A stretch of 47,931 nt of DNA from positions 1 to 47,931 of the forward strand of contig VXPO01000129.1 in NCBI GenBank assembly GCA_009839505.1, in the 5' to 3' direction. This document shows positions 39,542 to 47,931 of this stretch, in pieces (position 1 is the stretch's first letter; every line of letters starts with the position of its first letter). The stretch comes from Gammaproteobacteria bacterium. GTDB taxonomy: Bacteria > Pseudomonadota > Gammaproteobacteria > Pseudomonadales > Azotimanducaceae. The notes below the pieces were generated by a model that searched no databases, was not told the DNA's origin, and saw only the letters and a list, made by a program, of their open reading frames with translations. Both the position numbers and the translations under genes were made by a program.

Positions 39542-39545
39542 AGTC

Positions 39546-39797
39546 GTGATTGCCGCTCTTCCTGAGCTCGGTGAGAGCCTGCGCGCCGCGCGCAAACGCC
39601 GCTTTCCCCGAGATGACTTGGCCGCGTTCGCGCTGCGCATCGGCGTCAGCCGATCCACGCTGCAGAAAATGGAGAAGGGCGACCTGTCGGTGACCATCGG
39701 CAAGTACTACCGCGCGGGGGAGATTCTCGGTCTGGCCGAGACGTTCGACGGGCTCTTGCGCCCGGTGGAGAGCCTGTTTGACGCTCGCGCGCTTTGA
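39546..39797 (+). CDS. hipB: HipB-like antitoxin, XRE-type repressor
   Basis: An 83-residue helix-turn-helix protein: LGESLRAARKRR at the N-terminus, then DLAAFALRIGVSRSTLQKMEKGD, the recognition helix of the XRE/HipB family. It represses its operon and binds the HipA kinase. Start is GTG, four bases after the second operator, so repression may also block the ribosome; no clear ribosome site is present. The last 20 bases overlap hipA. Confidence 0.85.
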   Translation: MIAALPELGESLRAARKRRFPRDDLAAFALRIGVSRSTLQKMEKGDLSVTIGKYYRAGEILGLAETFDGLLRPVESLFDARAL

Positions 39798-41013
39798 CAT
39801 CCACGTCGACACCCCCGCAACCGGGGCGTGCCACGCGGCAGAATGTGTCCTCGAGGAGGATTCGGGCGTACTTCGCCGCGTGGACTTCCGGTATACGCGA
39901 GATTTCCTAGAGCTTCCCGGCGCATTTCCGTTGGATCCCCGCCGCTTGCCACTCGAGTCTGGCGAGACGCGGTTCCTCTGCCAAGGCGGCATGCCGGGAT
40001 TCGTGGACGATCATCTCCCGGACGCGTGGGGACGCCGGGTGCTTGCCATCTTTGCCCTCGAACACCATGCGCGCCGGCTCAACGTCAACAGCGCCATCGA
40101 ACTTCTGACCCTGGAACCCGCTGTCAGCCGGATCGGAGCACTGTCGGTGACAGCCGTCGGGCGGGCGGCGACGTTCACGCACGGGGCTCCACTCGAGCGT
40201 CTAGTTGGTGTCGAGCAGGCGGCCGTTCGCGTCGATGCGTCCCGGCGGATGACCGCAGAGGAATTCGGACTGCGCCAGCTCGTGCAGGTGGGAAGCGGTA
40301 GCGGGGGAGCAAGACCGAAGGCCCTGCTCACGGATGGGGACACCCACTACCTGGCGAAGTTCAACCGCTTGTCCGGCGATACGTACAACCACGCCCGGGT
40401 CGAACTCGCCTGTCTTGAAATGGCACGGGCGGCGGGGCTGGATGCTGCGCGGGGAAAAATCGTCGAGGGAGACGACGGTCGCGACGTTCTGCTCTTGGAA
40501 CGTTTCGACGTCGCGCCGCTCGGCGGTCGGCATCACCTGGTGACCGTGAACGCGCTGCTCAAGGAGGAGGGGACCCAACGCGACTCGGGGTTGCTGTTCC
40601 GGTACGACGACATCGCCGACGTTCTTGCCCGCCATTCGGTCTCCATCCGGTCCGATGTCGAACAGCTCGCCCGGCTTGCGCTGTTCAATCGCGCGATCAA
40701 CAACACTGACGACCATGCCCGCAACTTCACCTTGGTACACCGGGGCGAGGGCTATCGGCTGTCGCCGGCATACGACCTCGTACCGAGCATGGCCATCGGC
40801 GAATACCACGCTGCGGGTTTTGGATTCGACCCGCGTCCCCCGAAACCGAGCGAAGTCGGTGGTGCCGGCCGAGTGTTCGGACTGAGCAGGCCACGGCTAC
40901 GCAGGTGTGCTGAAGAGGTTCTAAACGCCGTCAATGACTGGCGCGAGTTCGCGGAACGCGCGGGTGTGGAAGAGGCCGAATGCGAGATGCTCGCGGACCG
41001 GTTCAATCCCTGA
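39778..41013 (+). CDS. hipA: HipA-like serine/threonine kinase toxin
   Basis: A 411-residue HipA. Glycine-rich [14 protein letters not shown] at 171-184, lysine in YLAKFNR at 191-197, LLLERFD, then [12 protein letters not shown] with catalytic Asp311 and metal-binding Asn316, and [10 protein letters not shown] with Asp333 are all present, so it should be active. HipA phosphorylates a tRNA synthetase (GltX in E. coli) and stops translation. A TTG start inside hipB has GGAG 7 bases upstream. The lipA gene begins 43 bp later in the same direction. Confidence 0.9.
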   Translation: MTLARFDIHVDTPATGACHAAECVLEEDSGVLRRVDFRYTRDFLELPGAFPLDPRRLPLESGETRFLCQGGMPGFVDDHLPDAWGRRVLAIFALEHHARRLNVNSAIELLTLEPAVSRIGALSVTAVGRAATFTHGAPLERLVGVEQAAVRVDASRRMTAEEFGLRQLVQVGSGSGGARPKALLTDGDTHYLAKFNRLSGDTYNHARVELACLEMARAAGLDAARGKIVEGDDGRDVLLLERFDVAPLGGRHHLVTVNALLKEEGTQRDSGLLFRYDDIADVLARHSVSIRSDVEQLARLALFNRAINNTDDHARNFTLVHRGEGYRLSPAYDLVPSMAIGEYHAAGFGFDPRPPKPSEVGGAGRVFGLSRPRLRRCAEEVLNAVNDWREFAERAGVEEAECEMLADRFNP

Positions 41014-41056
41014 GCACTTGACGGACGGTCCGCCAACCGTGGCGTACAATCGCGCC

Positions 41057-42004
41057 ATGCCCGCGAGCGGCGTGAAATACCGGACGGCGCAGGGATTCAG
41101 CGCCATCAAGGACGGCATCAAGGTGACCGAGGTGGACGCCGTCGGCGAGCCGTTGCGCAAGCCACCGTGGCTTCGCGTACGCATCGCCAACGATGGCAGG
41201 TACGCCGCCGTGCGCCGTACCGTCCACGAGCATCGGCTTGCCACGGTGTGCGAAGAGTCCCATTGTCCGAATATCGGCGAGTGCTGGAATGCCGGCACGG
41301 CGACCCTCATGCTCATGGGTTCCGTCTGCACCCGCGCGTGCCGGTTCTGCGCCGTGGACACCGGGAACCCGCGAGGTTGGCTCGACGCGGAGGAACCTCG
41401 CAACGCGGCGGAGTCGGTGGCGCTGATGGGCCTCGGCTACGTGGTGCTGACGTCCGTCGATCGGGACGACTTGCCGGACGGCGGCGCCGGCCACTACGCA
41501 GCGTGCATCCGTGCGATCAAGGCGAGATGCCCCGCGACCACTGTTGAGGCCCTGACGCCGGACTTTCAGGGAGACGTCGACGCCGTGGACACGGTGGTCG
41601 CGTCGGGAGTCGACGTGTTCGCGCAGAACATCGAGACCGTGCGACGGCTGACCCATGTCGCGCGCGACCCCCGCGCGGGCTACGAGCAGACGCTCGATGT
41701 CCTGGAACACGCGGCATCCCGGGACGTGGTGACCAAGACCAGCCTGATGCTGGGTTTGGGTGAGACCGACGCGGAGATCCGCGAGACCATGATCGATCTT
41801 CGCAATCGCGGGGTGCACCTGCTGACGCTCGGCCAGTACCTGCAGCCAACCCGTAATCATCTGCCCGTGGCGCACTGGGTTCGGCCCGACGAGTTCGACG
41901 AGTACCGAGAGTGGGCACTTGCCGAAGGTTTCCACGAGGTCGCTTCCGGGCCGCTGGTGCGGTCCAGCTATCGGGCCGATCAACTGGCGCAGGCTGTTGT
42001 TTGA
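41057..42004 (+). CDS. lipA: lipoyl synthase
   Basis: A 315-residue radical-SAM enzyme. The auxiliary Fe-S cluster cysteines are Cys65, Cys70 and Cys76 ([12 protein letters not shown]); the radical-SAM CxxxCxxC is Cys91, Cys95 and Cys98; RSSY near the C-terminus is the family's serine ligand motif. It inserts two sulfurs into octanoyl chains on lipoyl domains. The ATG at 41057 matches the family's usual N-terminus. LipB is not next to it, which is unusual for proteobacteria. Confidence 0.95.
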   Translation: MPASGVKYRTAQGFSAIKDGIKVTEVDAVGEPLRKPPWLRVRIANDGRYAAVRRTVHEHRLATVCEESHCPNIGECWNAGTATLMLMGSVCTRACRFCAVDTGNPRGWLDAEEPRNAAESVALMGLGYVVLTSVDRDDLPDGGAGHYAACIRAIKARCPATTVEALTPDFQGDVDAVDTVVASGVDVFAQNIETVRRLTHVARDPRAGYEQTLDVLEHAASRDVVTKTSLMLGLGETDAEIRETMIDLRNRGVHLLTLGQYLQPTRNHLPVAHWVRPDEFDEYREWALAEGFHEVASGPLVRSSYRADQLAQAVV

Positions 42005-42005
42005 C

Positions 42006-42080
42006 ATGGTGCGCCTTGGGCGTATGATCCGCGCCGCCATGCAAGCCGCCACGCCGCCGCCGACTCGCTGTCGCCCTTAG
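42006..42080 (+). other. possible 24-codon leader ORF before cysS
   Basis: An ATG one base after the lipA stop opens a frame of 24 codons that ends in Arg-Cys-Arg-Pro-stop. A hairpin (GGCGG[TG]GAC with GTCCGCC, 42092-42115) follows, then cysS. A single Cys codon before a hairpin could in principle sense Cys-tRNA. The evidence is thin; chance is quite possible. Confidence 0.2.
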
Positions 42081-42145
42081 CTGAACACAAGGGCGGTGGA
42101 CACCCGTTGTCCGCCACAGCTTCAGCAAGGTAAGAGTTCGGCAGC

Positions 42146-43534
42146 ATGGAAATCACACTTCACAACACCCAAACCGGCCAGCGGGAACGCTTCGAACCCC
42201 TCGTTCCCGGCGAAGTCAGCATCTACGTCTGCGGTCCGACGGTGTACGACCTGCAGCACATCGGCAACGGCCGGCCGGCGGTGGTCTTCGACGTCCTTGT
42301 GCGATTGCTGCGGCTCGAATATGCCAAGGTGACGTACGTCCGCAACATCACCGACGTGGACGACAAGATCAATGCCGCGGCGCTCGAATCGGGGGAGTCG
42401 ATCGCCGAGCACGCCGAGCGCTACGCGGCGGAGTACCTGGAGGATGTCGCGGCTCTCGGCGTCATGCCGCCCGATGTCGAGCCCCGCGCCACCGGCCACA
42501 TCGAGCCGATCATCGCCATGATCGAGAAGCTGATCGGGATCGGTCATGCCTACGAAGCCGAAGGCCATGTGCTCTTCCACGTTCCGTCCGACCCGCAGTA
42601 CGGCACTTTGTCCAGACGCAGTCTCGAAGAGATGCGCGATGGCGCGCGGGTGGAGGTCGCGCCCTACAAGAAGGATCCCAAGGACTTCGTGCTGTGGAAG
42701 CCGTCAACGCCGGAACTGCCCGGGTGGGACAGTCCCTGGGGTCGCGGCCGGCCTGGCTGGCACATCGAGTGCTCGGCCATGATCCGCACCCATCTCGGTC
42801 CGGTGATCGACATCCACGGCGGCGGCAGCGATCTCGCCTTCCCCCATCACGAGAACGAAAGCGCCCAGAGCCGATGCGTCAACGGCGGCACCGCCAGCGT
42901 GCGCTATTGGCTGCACAACGGCATGCTCACCTTCGGCGGCGCCAAGATGGCGAAGAGCGTGGGCAACGTCGTGACGATCCGCGACCTGCTTGAACGCCAC
43001 GACGGCGAAGTGCTCCGCTACGCCCTCTTGTCCGGCCACTACCGGCAGGAACTACAGTGGGGGGAGAGTCTCGCGCACGCGCAGGGGAGCCTCGACTCGC
43101 TCTACGGGGCGCTTCGCGACGCCGACGACGGCGACAACGACACTGCGGCGAGTTATTCGAGCGCTGGCGTGGACGCGTTCCCCAAGGCCGTGCTGGACGC
43201 CCTGTGTGCGGATCTCAACACGCCCCGGGCGCTGGCCGCCATGCACGCGTTGGCCGCGGACATCCGCCGTGCCGATGACGCCGACACGGTAAGGTCGCTA
43301 CGCTCGTCGCTGCTGGCCGGTGGATGGCTCCTGGGGCTTCTCACCAAGTCGCCGAGCGAGCACTTCCAGGGCCTGTCCGATGACGCCACCGTCGAACACC
43401 GCATTGCGGAGCGCAACGCCGCCCGTGCCGCGAAGGACTTCGCACTCGCGGACGCCATCCGCGACGAGCTGGCAGCCGAGGGTGTTCAACTGGAGGACAC
43501 CGCGGGTGGCACGCGTTGGCGCAGGACGGGCTAG
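42146..43534 (+). CDS. cysS: cysteinyl-tRNA synthetase
   Basis: A 462-residue class I synthetase of normal length. Zinc ligands are Cys29 (CGPTVYD), Cys209 (WHIECS), His234 and nearby Glu; the HIGH motif is HIGNGR at 38-43, and KMSKS appears as KMAKS at 267-271. It charges tRNA-Cys in the cytoplasm. A GGTAAGAG-type sequence precedes the ATG. The M20 peptidase starts 2 bp after its stop, so they are probably co-transcribed. Confidence 0.96.
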   Translation: MEITLHNTQTGQRERFEPLVPGEVSIYVCGPTVYDLQHIGNGRPAVVFDVLVRLLRLEYAKVTYVRNITDVDDKINAAALESGESIAEHAERYAAEYLEDVAALGVMPPDVEPRATGHIEPIIAMIEKLIGIGHAYEAEGHVLFHVPSDPQYGTLSRRSLEEMRDGARVEVAPYKKDPKDFVLWKPSTPELPGWDSPWGRGRPGWHIECSAMIRTHLGPVIDIHGGGSDLAFPHHENESAQSRCVNGGTASVRYWLHNGMLTFGGAKMAKSVGNVVTIRDLLERHDGEVLRYALLSGHYRQELQWGESLAHAQGSLDSLYGALRDADDGDNDTAASYSSAGVDAFPKAVLDALCADLNTPRALAAMHALAADIRRADDADTVRSLRSSLLAGGWLLGLLTKSPSEHFQGLSDDATVEHRIAERNAARAAKDFALADAIRDELAAEGVQLEDTAGGTRWRRTG

Positions 43535-43536
43535 CC

Positions 43537-44946
43537 GTGGATAGCGAGCAGCTTGGGGAGTTCGTCGACGAGGTCTGGGACGATAGCATCGTGCCGACCC
43601 TCGAGGAGTACATCCGCATTCCCAACAAATCGCCGGCGTTCGAGCCGGATTGGGAGCGGCTCGGCCATATGCGCGCGGCCGTCGAGCAACTCGAACGCTG
43701 GGTGGCAGGCTCCGGCGTTCGGGGTCTGACCCATCGGATCTTTACCCTGCCGGGTCGAACGCCGGTTCTGGTGTGCGAGATTGAGGGCGACGCGCCCGGC
43801 AACGCACTGCTCTACGGACACTACGACAAGCAGCCGGAGTTCGAAGGCTGGGCGGACGGGCTCGAACCGTGGAAACCGGTGATCCGGGACGGGCGCCTGT
43901 ACGGTCGGGGCGGCGCCGACGACGGCTACGCCGTGTTCGGCTCGCTGACGGCTATCGCGGCGTTGCAGCATCAGGGTATTCCCCATCCGCGCTGCTACGT
44001 TCTGATCGAGGGCTGCGAGGAAAGCGGCAGCTACGACCTGCCGTTCTACATGGACGCCTTGGCGGACGAGATCGGCACGCCGGACTTGGTGATCTGCCTC
44101 GACGCCGAGTGCGGCAACTACGACCAGCTCTGGCTGACCACATCCCTGCGTGGCATGTTGCCAGGGACGCTCACCGTGCAGGTGCTCACCGAAGGCGTTC
44201 ACTCGGGTGCTGCCGGGGGCATCGTGCCATCGAGCTTCCGCCTGCTCAGACGCTTGATCGAGCGGGTCGAGAACGCTGCCACGGGCGAGTTGGTCGACGT
44301 CCTCCACGTCCCGGTTCCGGCGGCGGCCCATCGTCAGGCGGAAGAGGTCGCCCAGACCCTGGGCGACCTTGGTACCGGCCGGTTTCCCTGGGCCGGTCGT
44401 ACGGGACCGGGCGAGGCTACTCCGGCGGAGTTGGTGCTCGCGAATACCTGGCAACCAAGTCTCGCCGTGGTGGGCTTCGGCGGTGCTCCAGGCATTGCGG
44501 ACGCCGGCAATACGCTGCGTCCCTACACGGCCGCCAAGCTCGTGTTCCGGCTACCGCCGACGCTTGACGCCGATGCCGCGGCCGACCGGATCAAGGACAT
44601 CCTCGTGTCCAACCCGCCCCACGGCGCCGATGTCACTTTCGAACTGGATCATCCCCTGACCGGGTGGTCGGCCCCGGACACGGACTCTTGGCTGGCGGAG
44701 GCTCTCGACCGTGGATCCCGCGCGCACTTCGGAGCGCCGTTCAAGAGCATGGGCACGGGTGGCACGATCCCGTTCATGAAGATGCTCGGTGATCGCTTTG
44801 CCGACGTGCAGTTCGCGGTGACCGGCGTACTCGGTCCGAAGTCGAACGCTCACGGGCCCAACGAATTCCTCGACATCGCCACCGGCAAGCGGGTCACCGC
44901 CTGCATGGCGCACGTGGTCGCCGCGCTCACCCACGCTGTTGATTGA
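43537..44946 (+). CDS. M20 family metallopeptidase
   Basis: A 469-residue M20 (ArgE/DapE/carnosinase-type) peptidase. Metal and catalytic residues: His95 and Asp97 in GHYDKQP, Asp128 in GRGGADDG, Glu161-Glu162 in EGCEESGS, Asp189 in CLDAECG, and His near the C-terminus in NAHGPNEFLD. A dimerisation domain with GVHSGAAGG lies between. It hydrolyses di- or short peptides or acylated amino acids with two zinc ions. The GTG two bases after cysS is the start chosen; a TTG inside cysS is the alternative. Confidence 0.9.
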   Translation: MDSEQLGEFVDEVWDDSIVPTLEEYIRIPNKSPAFEPDWERLGHMRAAVEQLERWVAGSGVRGLTHRIFTLPGRTPVLVCEIEGDAPGNALLYGHYDKQPEFEGWADGLEPWKPVIRDGRLYGRGGADDGYAVFGSLTAIAALQHQGIPHPRCYVLIEGCEESGSYDLPFYMDALADEIGTPDLVICLDAECGNYDQLWLTTSLRGMLPGTLTVQVLTEGVHSGAAGGIVPSSFRLLRRLIERVENAATGELVDVLHVPVPAAAHRQAEEVAQTLGDLGTGRFPWAGRTGPGEATPAELVLANTWQPSLAVVGFGGAPGIADAGNTLRPYTAAKLVFRLPPTLDADAAADRIKDILVSNPPHGADVTFELDHPLTGWSAPDTDSWLAEALDRGSRAHFGAPFKSMGTGGTIPFMKMLGDRFADVQFAVTGVLGPKSNAHGPNEFLDIATGKRVTACMAHVVAALTHAVD

Positions 44947-44973
44947 ACCGCAGCGCGGGCGCAGCGCCCACAG

Positions 44974-45576
44974 TCACTGCAGCAGGCTGTCGCGTTCCCG
45001 GCTCGCCCGTCCGAACTGACTGGCGAGAAAGTCCATCTGGTCGCCGAGAATCCGTCCCGAGTTGATCAGCGCCAGGTACTCGGCGATGTTCGGCACGTAG
45101 GGCAGCGCCAGGAGTTCCATGCCGCATTCGTGGGGCAGGCTGTTGCCCTTGCGATGGTTGCAACGCTTGCAGGCGGCTACGACGTTGTCCCAGTTGTCCG
45201 TACCGCCGCGGGATTTCGGCACGACGTGGTCCCGGGTCAATGCCAGATCGGCGAATACGCCACCGCAATACAGGCAGAGATTGCGGTCGCGGCCGAACAG
45301 GGCCGGGTTGGTCAACGGTGGCGTGGAGCGGGCGTGACGGCTGATGTGCCCGCCACAGGCGATGATGCTGTGCACGTCCACGGTGGTGCGGTTGCCGTCG
45401 ATCCGCGAGCGCCCGCCGCGCAGACGCAGAACGGCGTCGCCCCGCTTCCACACGACGAGGTCTCTGGCGTACAGGCATACGGCCTCCTGCCAGCTAGCCC
45501 ACTCCACGGGCTGGCCGGCGAGGTTGAGCCGCAAGATCCGCGGTACGCGGTCGTAGCTGTCGAGCGTCGCAAGCAC
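44974..45576 (-). CDS. HNH endonuclease
   Basis: About 200 residues. The C-terminal domain has CLYCGG, LTRDHVVPKSRGGTDNWDNVV and ACKRCNHRKGN: two CxxC zinc pairs around the DH...N...H nuclease core. The N-terminal ILRLNLAGQPVEWASWQEAVCLYAR is a conserved module of chromosomal HNH proteins in many proteobacteria, whose role is unknown. The start is uncertain: GTG at 45576 or TTG at 45612, neither with a good ribosome site. Confidence 0.88.
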   Translation of the reverse strand: MLATLDSYDRVPRILRLNLAGQPVEWASWQEAVCLYARDLVVWKRGDAVLRLRGGRSRIDGNRTTVDVHSIIACGGHISRHARSTPPLTNPALFGRDRNLCLYCGGVFADLALTRDHVVPKSRGGTDNWDNVVAACKRCNHRKGNSLPHECGMELLALPYVPNIAEYLALINSGRILGDQMDFLASQFGRASRERDSLLQ

Positions 45577-45714
45577 CTGAGCGTTCCCGAGCCGTGCCGT
45601 CAAAGCGCGCAATAATGACCAATGCGCTAGCTTGAATCAACGACGAGGAGCGTGTGGCGAGCGCCTGTCACGGTGCTTTGACATGGGCCGGACGAAGCCT
45701 CAAAGTCGCGCCCC

Positions 45715-46347
45715 ATGCAGGCATGCCGAGCAACCCGTTGGATATTCGCGCTGGCCGTGGTGGCCGGCTGCGCGAGTCCCGAACGTGCGGACTTCGTCGG
45801 CGGAGCCTCCGCAGCGGGCGCCAAGTGGTTCTGCGAGATGGCCAAAGACGGCGGCTGGCACTGCGTCCAGGATCCAAGCCTGGTAGCCAATCCCCGACCA
45901 AGTCGTTTTCCGCGGCCCACAATTGTCGAACAGCGCTCGTCGGGTGGGGCTCCCATTCCCGGGGCGCCGCTTGCGACTCAGACGGCGCAGGAACCCCTGC
46001 CGGCGCCTCTGTATCAGCAGCTTGCCTATCAGCCCGACGATCCCGTCGCCCTGATCGATCTGCCGGAGTCGTTCTACGTGATCCAGCTGGTGGCGCTCCG
46101 CAGTGAGGCCGAAGTGGACGCGTTCGTCACTGACCACGGCCTGCCGCTTCTGTCAGGTGCCCTGGTGGAGAAAGACGGTGATCTCTGGTTCGTGCTGTTG
46201 GCGGGGGTCTACGAGGATCTGGACACCGCGCAACGGGCGCTGGTCAGCCTGCCGGAGAATCTCATGGCGATGAGCCCTTGGCTGCGGCCCATGGCTTCGC
46301 TGCGCAAGGCGATGCATCGCGCCGAAGACCTTTTGACAACCCCGTAG
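45715..46347 (+). CDS. SPOR-domain lipoprotein
   Basis: A 210-residue protein with a short signal peptide and lipobox VVAGC (Cys19). A Pro/Ala/Gln-rich linker leads to a SPOR domain from about 116: SFYVIQLVALRSEAEVDAFV, then LWFVLLAGVYEDLDTAQRAL. SPOR domains bind denuded glycan strands in septal peptidoglycan, so it probably acts in cell division or wall maturation. Its stop codon lies inside a short palindromic repeat. Confidence 0.85.
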   Translation: MQACRATRWIFALAVVAGCASPERADFVGGASAAGAKWFCEMAKDGGWHCVQDPSLVANPRPSRFPRPTIVEQRSSGGAPIPGAPLATQTAQEPLPAPLYQQLAYQPDDPVALIDLPESFYVIQLVALRSEAEVDAFVTDHGLPLLSGALVEKDGDLWFVLLAGVYEDLDTAQRALVSLPENLMAMSPWLRPMASLRKAMHRAEDLLTTP

Positions 46348-46368
46348 CGGCGACCCTTGTGGTCGCCC
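46343..46368. repeat. dispersed palindromic repeat, short form, copy 2
   Basis: Same GTAGCGGCGACC-CTTGT-GGTCGCC core as 17823-17853, with the last arm eroded. It overlaps the stop codon of the SPOR lipoprotein gene and may end its transcript. Confidence 0.75.
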
Positions 46369-46417
46369 TTGGCTAAACCGAACGTGCGGTGACTGGCACG
46401 GGCGGCCGCGGGCACGG

Positions 46418-46459
46418 GCGACCACAACGCGCCCGTAGGGCGCGCGGTCGCCCCTACGG
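46418..46459. repeat. dispersed palindromic repeat, long form, copy 2
   Basis: Identical over all 42 bp to the first bases of the window, 46 kb away. It lies between convergent genes, 3 bp from the stop of the DUF3299-like gene. Confidence 0.85.
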
Positions 46460-46462
46460 CCG

Positions 46463-47008
46463 TCAGTAGTGGTACTTCTCGAGACTCCGGCCCTTCATCG
46501 AGTAGCTGGCCGTGGCCAGCGTACTGCTGTGAACGTCGAGACCCATGCGCCCCGTTATCCACACGGGGTCGTACATCGACCTGATCTCGACCGGGTCTTC
46601 GAACTCCACGTAGACGATTTGGTTGGACGGCGGAGGTGGTTGGTGGATGCAGGCGCCGAAGTACGGAACGAGCAGCAGACTCGCGACCTTGTTGCCGCTC
46701 ACGTCGAGGGGCACGACAAAGCCGGGCAGCTTGACGAGCTGGCCATTGAGCTCAGGAACGACGCCGCCGATGGTCGTCATCGGAAAGTCGTCGAACAGGA
46801 TGGGTTTGGAGTGATCGACAACCGGTGGCGGCAGGGCCTCGTCCTCCGGGAGCAGGTCCTCCCAGGTCAACTCCCGAACCGTCTCCTCGTCCTCGGCAGT
46901 CGCGCCGAAGGTGAGGGCGAGGGCAACGATGGCGGCAACGGGTCTCACGAACCGGCGACTCCATGCGTGACGCGGCCGAGTTTGTCCCATCCATACCCGT
47001 CGGGGCAA
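46463..47008 (-). CDS. DUF3299-like exported protein
   Basis: A 181-residue protein with an N-terminal export signal (basic region, then PVAAIVALALTFGATA). The body has ELNGQLVKLPGFVVPLD, SLLLVPYFGACIHQPPPPSNQIVYV and ITGRMG, the DUF3299 pattern, with a single Cys in an ACIHQPPPP motif. The start is a TTG because GGAGG (47015-47019, minus strand) lies 6 bases upstream; an ATG 18 bases further in has none. It follows the FtsX-type permease by 13 bp and is in its operon. DUF3299 proteins commonly accompany such transporters in metal-related loci (recalled, unverified). Confidence 0.78.
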   Translation of the reverse strand: MPRRVWMGQTRPRHAWSRRFVRPVAAIVALALTFGATAEDEETVRELTWEDLLPEDEALPPPVVDHSKPILFDDFPMTTIGGVVPELNGQLVKLPGFVVPLDVSGNKVASLLLVPYFGACIHQPPPPSNQIVYVEFEDPVEIRSMYDPVWITGRMGLDVHSSTLATASYSMKGRSLEKYHY

Positions 47009-47021
47009 GCTGCGCCTCCGC

Positions 47022-47931
47022 TCACGTACGCACCGTGAGTCCGTCCGCGAGCGAGAACCGGTAGGCCCGCCAGGCCGGCAACGTAGCGATCAAGCCTGCC
47101 GCGGCAGTGACCGCGAGAACGATGATCAGGTCGAAGGTTCCCGGCGGTCCGGCGGCCAGGTAGAAGCCGAGCCGCTCCAGCACGATTGGGCGTGCGGCCA
47201 GCATGCCGGCGTGCACCGCGACGGCGCCCAGGATGGCCGCCGCGCCGGCGAGAATCACCGCTTCCGCCAGCAGCAGACCGAAGACCCATCCGGGTCCTGC
47301 CCCCACGGAGCGCAGGATCGCCATCTCCCGCCGCCGCTCCGCTAGGCTCGTCAGCAAAGTCGTGAGCATGCCGACGAGGCCGGCGGCAATGACAAAGGCG
47401 CTGACGGCCAGCAGCGCCGCCTCGGCGGCGCCGAGCAGTTCCCACAGCTGCTGCAGCGTGACGCCGGGGACGATGGCCATCAGCGGCTCCGCCGGGTATT
47501 CGTTGATGAACCGTTGCAGGCCGAATAGCTGGGGTTTCGACTTCAGGCCGACGATGCAGGCGGTGATCGCGTCGGGTTGGAACCGTTCGTCCTCGTGGAG
47601 TTCGACTAAGGCTTCGTCGTCGCCTTCGGCATGGTCAGCGGCATGGTCAGCGGCATGGTCGTCGGCGTGTTCCGCGTGTTCGTCCGCGTGTTCGGCATGG
47701 TCGTCGGCGTGTTCCTCATCGTCGTCCCCGTGCTCGTGGTGCTGGTCGCCGTGTTCCTTGTCGTCCGCATGCTCGCCATGGTCGGTGTGGTGGTCTTCCC
47801 CGTGTTCGTCGTGGTCCCCGTGTTCGTCGTGGTCGTCGTGGTCGTCGTGGTCGTCGTGGTCGTATTCGTGGTGGTCGTGGTCGTGGTGGGCGTGCGGGTC
47901 GTGGGTGTGGTGGTGGGGGGGGTGGGGGTAG
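47022..47931 (-). CDS. FtsX/MacB-type ABC transporter permease with His-rich loop, 5' end beyond window
   Basis: At least 302 residues are visible. The C-terminal part is an FtsX-type permease with three membrane segments and the conserved RREMAILRSVGAGPG stretch. Upstream of it, the frame stays open to the window edge and encodes a run in which 35 of 112 residues are histidine, mostly in HDDH, HADDH and HAEH units, with the rest largely Asp and Glu. This would be an extracytoplasmic metal-binding loop, probably for zinc. A start inside the permease at 47480 would miss this part and is not supported. An ATPase partner is expected upstream, outside the window. The other strand also stays open here through low complexity. 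Confidence 0.8.
   Translation of the reverse strand, partial: YPHPPHHHTHDPHAHHDHDHHEYDHDDHDDHDDHDEHGDHDEHGEDHHTDHGEHADDKEHGDQHHEHGDDDEEHADDHAEHADEHAEHADDHAADHAADHAEGDDEALVELHEDERFQPDAITACIVGLKSKPQLFGLQRFINEYPAEPLMAIVPGVTLQQLWELLGAAEAALLAVSAFVIAAGLVGMLTTLLTSLAERRREMAILRSVGAGPGWVFGLLLAEAVILAGAAAILGAVAVHAGMLAARPIVLERLGFYLAAGPPGTFDLIIVLAVTAAAGLIATLPAWRAYRFSLADGLTVRT

Noticed and set aside
47595-47930. GTCGTGGTC-type tract as a non-coding microsatellite
   Set aside because: It stays in frame with the permease over 336 bases and encodes a coherent His/Asp/Glu-rich segment, so it is better read as coding.
47203-47931. 242-codon plus-strand frame with a Ser/Trp/Cys repeat tail
   Set aside because: The tail is the antisense reading of the His/Asp-rich permease loop; the low-complexity SSWSSW pattern is what GTCGTGGTC repeats produce.

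Overview
The window is high-GC DNA from a Gram-negative bacterium. A TonB-dependent receptor, lipobox lipoproteins, a SPOR protein and a diheme periplasmic cytochrome show a diderm envelope, and lipA, cysS, surE and uvrA look proteobacterial. The load of phytanoyl-CoA-type dioxygenases (four), an arylsulfatase, an M20 peptidase and a phytase recalls marine or sponge-associated Pseudomonadota. That placement is inference: there is no rRNA or other marker gene here.

Layout. (1) 99-3579, minus: arylsulfatase, diheme cytochrome c and haloacid-dehalogenase-like hydrolase in a tight operon; a membrane protein diverges from it. (2) 4581-8298: a PhyH dioxygenase facing surE, then a Gfo/Idh/MocA oxidoreductase overlapping a second PhyH dioxygenase. 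(3) 8353-9563: a Phd-like antitoxin translationally coupled to a nucleotidyltransferase. (4) 9575-14875: a uvrA-like gene lacking half of zinc finger 1, a two-gene cargo on the minus strand, then a decayed duplicate of the uvrA 3' part. (5) 14997-18882: TonB receptor plus beta-propeller phytase. (6) 19515-32459: a composite accessory region of visibly lower GC. It holds a five-gene defence operon (C5 DNA methyltransferase, MORC-like ATPase, Z1 helicase-like protein, PD-(D/E)XK protein, AIPR protein), a dead transposase, and a three-gene GHKL ATPase / STAS-like (DUF4325) / small membrane protein operon. The region is punctuated by three same-orientation copies of the 3' end of the rifampin-phosphotransferase-like gene that borders it at 32355-35156. 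(7) 35281-39390: two more PhyH dioxygenases, then 3-oxo-tetronate kinase (otnK) and a class II aldolase. (8) 39480-41013: hipBA with two clear operators. (9) 41057-45576: lipA, cysS, M20 peptidase and HNH endonuclease. (10) 45715-47931: SPOR lipoprotein, then a DUF3299-like protein and an FtsX-type permease with a spectacular His-rich loop, cut by the window edge.

The most interesting signals are structural. Two unrelated genes (uvrA and the phosphotransferase) each have their 3' end duplicated in direct orientation with foreign cargo in between, which looks like repeated integration at gene 3' ends. In the second case one module is a known type of defence operon and the other is a little-described ATPase/STAS-like operon, the best candidate here for an uncharacterised system. 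A 42-bp palindromic repeat family is scattered between genes outside these islands.
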